Source: Sphingopyxis sp. (GTDB lineage Bacteria; Pseudomonadota; Alphaproteobacteria; Sphingomonadales; Sphingomonadaceae). From it: a stretch of DNA of 35,084 bases. This document shows, in pieces, positions 34,390-35,084 of this stretch (positions are counted from its first letter, which is position 1; every line of letters starts with the position of its first letter). A program made the translations under genes and the position numbers. Below the pieces are notes generated by a model. The model ran no database searches and had not been told where the DNA came from. It worked only from the letters and a program-made list of their open reading frames with translations. The stretch lies in the NCBI GenBank assembly GCA_016463225.1, contig JAEMRT010000019.1, forward strand, positions 31,422 through 66,505. Direction: 5' to 3'.

Positions 34390-34925
34390 TGCGCAGCCTG
34401 CTCACCTCCTCGCTCGTCGCCGCCTCGCTGCTTGTCGGCGGGTGCGGTCTGCGTCCGCTTTACGCGAACGGTAGCCGCGGCGCGGTCGCGACGGTGCTCG
34501 CCGATGTCGATGTCGCGCCGATCGAGGGGCATTCGGGTTGGCTCGTGCGCAACGCGCTGCGCGACCGGTTCCAGGCGACGCAAGCGGGGCGCGGTGCGGG
34601 CAAACGCCTGCGGCTCGACGTCCAGCTCGAGGATTCGATCACCGGTTTCGGGGTCCGCGCCGATGATGCGGTAACGCGCGAACGCCGCACCCTGCGCGCG
34701 CGCTATCAACTCGTCGATGCCGCGAGCGGCGAAGTGTTGCTCGATGCCACCGCGGCGCAGGATGCCGGGATCGACGTCGTCGGCAGCGAATATGCGACGA
34801 TCGCCGCCGAATCGTCGGCGCTCGAACGGCTCGCCTCGGGGATTTCGGACCAGATCGTCGCGCGGCTCGCGGTGTTTGCCGATCGCGGCGGCGGCCGGAC
34901 GGCGGCGCCCGCGCCGACCCCGTAA
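34389..34925 (+). CDS. lptE: LPS-assembly lipoprotein LptE
   Basis: Plugs and assembles the LptD barrel that inserts lipopolysaccharide in the outer membrane. The 178-residue protein has a lipobox LVGGC (lipidated Cys19) followed by GLRPLYANG, the typical start of mature LptE. The mature domain is alpha/beta with LRLDVQLEDSITGFGVRADDAVTRERR and a C-terminal amphipathic region. The ATG shares a base with the leuS stop, indicating coupling, and holA follows at 34932. Confidence 0.93.
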   Translation: MRSLLTSSLVAASLLVGGCGLRPLYANGSRGAVATVLADVDVAPIEGHSGWLVRNALRDRFQATQAGRGAGKRLRLDVQLEDSITGFGVRADDAVTRERRTLRARYQLVDAASGEVLLDATAAQDAGIDVVGSEYATIAAESSALERLASGISDQIVARLAVFADRGGGRTAAPAPTP

Positions 34926-34931
34926 CCGGCG

Positions 34932-35084
34932 ATGAAGACGGTCAAGCCCGCTGACCTCGAACGCCAGTCGCGCCTCGACCCCGCGCTTCGTTTCACGCTG
35001 CTGACCGGTCCCGACGAGGCGACGATGGCCGCGGTTGCAAACCATCTGGTCGGCCTTGCGGGCAAGGACGCCGAACGGCTCGAC
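34932..35084 (+). CDS. holA: DNA polymerase III delta subunit HolA, N-terminal fragment (runs off the window)
   Basis: Fifty-one codons are in the window, without a stop. The start MKTVKPADLERQSRLDPALRFTLLTGPDEATMAAVANHLVGLAG matches the clamp-loader delta subunit of alphaproteobacteria, with the ATP-binding-fold-like GPDE turn. Position directly after lptE (6-base gap) is the expected gene order, which supports the call. The rest of the gene lies beyond 35084. Confidence 0.85.
   Translation, partial: MKTVKPADLERQSRLDPALRFTLLTGPDEATMAAVANHLVGLAGKDAERLD

Overview
The window looks like a chromosomal segment of a sphingomonad alphaproteobacterium, most like Sphingopyxis or a close relative. This rests on the high GC content (roughly two thirds by eye), alphaproteobacterial gene orders (DUF3576 lipoprotein-leuS-lptE-holA; MmcB next to SSB), a COQ9-family protein, and a RibB protein whose C-terminal GTP-cyclohydrolase-like half lacks the zinc cysteines. 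No organism name can be proven from sequence alone. There is no phage, plasmid, IS element, tRNA, rRNA or CRISPR array. Almost all of it is ordinary housekeeping sequence with short intergenic gaps.

Layout: (1) 39-1820: rpoN (sigma-54) and rpmJ (L36, cysteine-free form), separated by a 90-bp palindromic repeat. (2) 1918-6626: a HAD phosphatase, a secreted serine-beta-lactamase-like hydrolase, a small membrane protein and a secreted oligopeptidase B. (3) 6696-8991: an aminopeptidase P and a 4HBT thioesterase. (4) 8992-9254: a gap holding a strong candidate small RNA on the minus strand with promoter, 5' hairpin and terminator, and nearby A/T-centred palindromes. (5) 9255-11325: a membrane protein, then ribD and ribE. 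(6) 11417-14591, minus strand: feoA-feoB-ssb-mmcB, with a Fur-box-like site before feoA. (7) 14646-17427: EamA transporter and COQ9 on minus, an Old Yellow Enzyme ene-reductase on plus. (8) 17529-20555, minus: ankyrin protein, HTH-ribB fusion, ribH and an unknown membrane protein. (9) 20642-22438: SCO copper chaperone, YcgN-type protein and YgjP-type metalloprotease. (10) 22431-25087, minus: class A PBP and msrB. (11) 25182-28056, minus: a tightly overlapping type III polyketide synthase-methyltransferase-FAD enzyme operon. (12) 28152-31045: DUF4402 protein, small membrane protein, YggS, a divergent ThiE/TenI-like protein and a putative outer-membrane protein. (13) 31327-35084: DUF3576 lipoprotein, leuS, lptE and the start of holA.

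How the genes work together: ribD and ribE, with ribB and ribH in a separate operon, cover every dedicated riboflavin step except GTP cyclohydrolase II, which should be encoded elsewhere. The FAD/FMN enzymes (ene-reductase, PKS-linked flavoprotein) and RibD are typical secondary features of this background. The PKS III-methyltransferase-flavoprotein set resembles phenolic-lipid operons of the SrsABC kind.

Most worth a second look: the candidate sRNA at 9046-9107; the HTH domain fused to RibB together with a perfect-arm palindrome just before its start; three copies of one palindromic repeat family placed directly after stop codons; the PKS III operon; and a small reading frame at 4044-4154 that shares the catalytic-His motif of the neighbouring oligopeptidase.
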